Shown here: positions 63,600 through 64,000 of the stretch, piece after piece
Position numbering within the stretch: position 1 is the stretch's first letter
How the letters are laid out: every line of letters begins with the position of its first letter
NCBI RefSeq assembly: GCF_050389805.1
Contig: NZ_CP130945.1
Coordinates: forward strand, 4,712,001 to 4,776,000
Source: Bacillus_BD sp050389805
GTDB taxonomy: Bacteria; Bacillota; Bacilli; Bacillales; Cytobacillaceae
Reading direction: 5' to 3'
DNA length: 64,000 nt
Translations under genes and position numbers: made by a program
The notes under the pieces: generated by a model
The model's input: the letters and a program-made list of their open reading frames with translations, nothing else
What the model was told of the DNA's origin: nothing
Databases searched by the model: none

Positions 63600-63671
63600 A
63601 ACACGGGGACGGTTCTGAGTGTTTCATTGCAACCGTGCTGTTTGAAACACCAGAACCGTCCCCGTGTTTCA
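63597..63671. repeat. 75-bp palindromic element, GGGGACGGTTCT type
   Basis: Arms of about 30 bases (AATGAAACACGGGGACGGTT and its complement) with an inner GTGTTTC pair around GCAACCGTGCTG. It fills the gap between two convergent genes and supplies the stop codon of the upstream one. No T run, so not a standard terminator. Confidence 0.75.
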
Positions 63672-64000
63672 TTAAACAGCTCGCTTTTTAAGTATCGTCA
63701 TCCATAAAGCCATCATTCCATTGAGAGCCAATATCCCAACCAGACAATAGGTTAAGAATGCGATGTCAGGTGCGAAGAAAACGATACTCTCCCATGGAGT
63801 ACCAACCATTTTCACAAATAACGGAATTAATCCAACAGCTAGTAGAAGCGAGAGGGTTCCAAGGATGAACGAACCCTTTCTGTTTCTACTTTTTCTTCTC
63901 AGACGGAAGAAATGAAGTATTGTTAAAATCCCCAACAATACGGTAATCACCAATAAACTCCATTGAATCATATAGCTTGGTTTAGGCAATTCCTCTGTCT
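63672..64000 (-). CDS. Membrane protein, partial or start near window edge
   Basis: The visible part codes for about 109 residues with three membrane helices, ending in basic residues (LKKRAV). The frame stays open to the window edge (TEELPKPSYMIQ), so the true start may lie outside. A TTG at 63989 is a possible start but has its GAGG only two bases away. No family recognised. Confidence 0.5.
   Translation of the reverse strand, partial: TEELPKPSYMIQWSLLVITVLLGILTILHFFRLRRKSRNRKGSFILGTLSLLLAVGLIPLFVKMVGTPWESIVFFAPDIAFLTYCLVGILALNGMMALWMTILKKRAV

Overview
The window looks like the chromosome of a low-GC, spore-forming member of the Bacillaceae. Evidence: strong GGAGG-type ribosome binding sites with frequent GTG/TTG starts, a Bacillus-type rRNA operon with a long tRNA tail, and gene sets with B. 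subtilis counterparts (sigY-yxlCDEFG, yoaS-yozG-yoaT, lplJ, yfhF, yqgV). No insertion sequence, prophage, CRISPR array or replication origin was seen.

Layout. 1-2.9 kb: start of a secreted protein, a glycerophosphodiester phosphodiesterase, a membrane protein, a decayed ynfA and a LysE-family exporter. 2.9-5.95 kb: a complete sigY-like operon (ECF sigma, two small negative regulators, YxlE, an ABC transporter) behind a well-matched autoregulatory promoter. 5.95-13.85 kb: one rRNA operon on the minus strand. It has tandem promoters, then 16S, 23S, 5S and 25 tRNAs covering all 20 amino acids, and ends at a strong terminator. Two tRNAs (Asn and Gly-GCC) are each preceded by a copy of their own 5' 23-27 nt followed by a related two-hairpin sequence; these 123/124-nt units are the most unusual thing in the window. 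14-25.7 kb: MFS transporter, small coiled-coil protein, an ECF sigma/anti-sigma pair, an L,D-transpeptidase, two linked histidine kinases, a 54-aa protein, tandem repeats and lipoate ligase. 26-38.1 kb: a large minus-strand pentitol-type PTS operon bracketed by two nearly identical HPr genes. 38.4-64 kb: ordinary single genes and small operons, including a YfhF homologue, diguanylate cyclase, FSA-type aldolase, second-type UppS, yoaS-yozG-yoaT, MOSC, YbaK, Uma2 and EamA proteins, a third ECF sigma system, a czrA-czcD zinc module, a TetR/flavin reductase/SpxH-like module, XRE regulators and several small membrane proteins.

How the genes work together. In the 26-37.6 kb operon a PRD-type activator probably senses PTS flux. 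IIA, IIB and IIC import and phosphorylate a polyol, a zinc-dependent dehydrogenase oxidises it to a pentulose phosphate, AraD-type and Rpe epimerases convert that to xylulose 5-phosphate, and transketolase feeds it to central metabolism. HPr supplies phosphate. A phosphofructokinase-like gene in the operon is interrupted by a one-base frameshift.

Two families of short palindromes are scattered through the window, nearly always in intergenic DNA and often where a terminator is expected. One has a GGTGCCAGGCACC core, the other TGAGTC...GGGACA...GACTCA. A related larger palindrome lies at 63.6 kb. Start sites were chosen from ribosome binding sites. Functions rest on motif and family recognition by eye; no database search was run.
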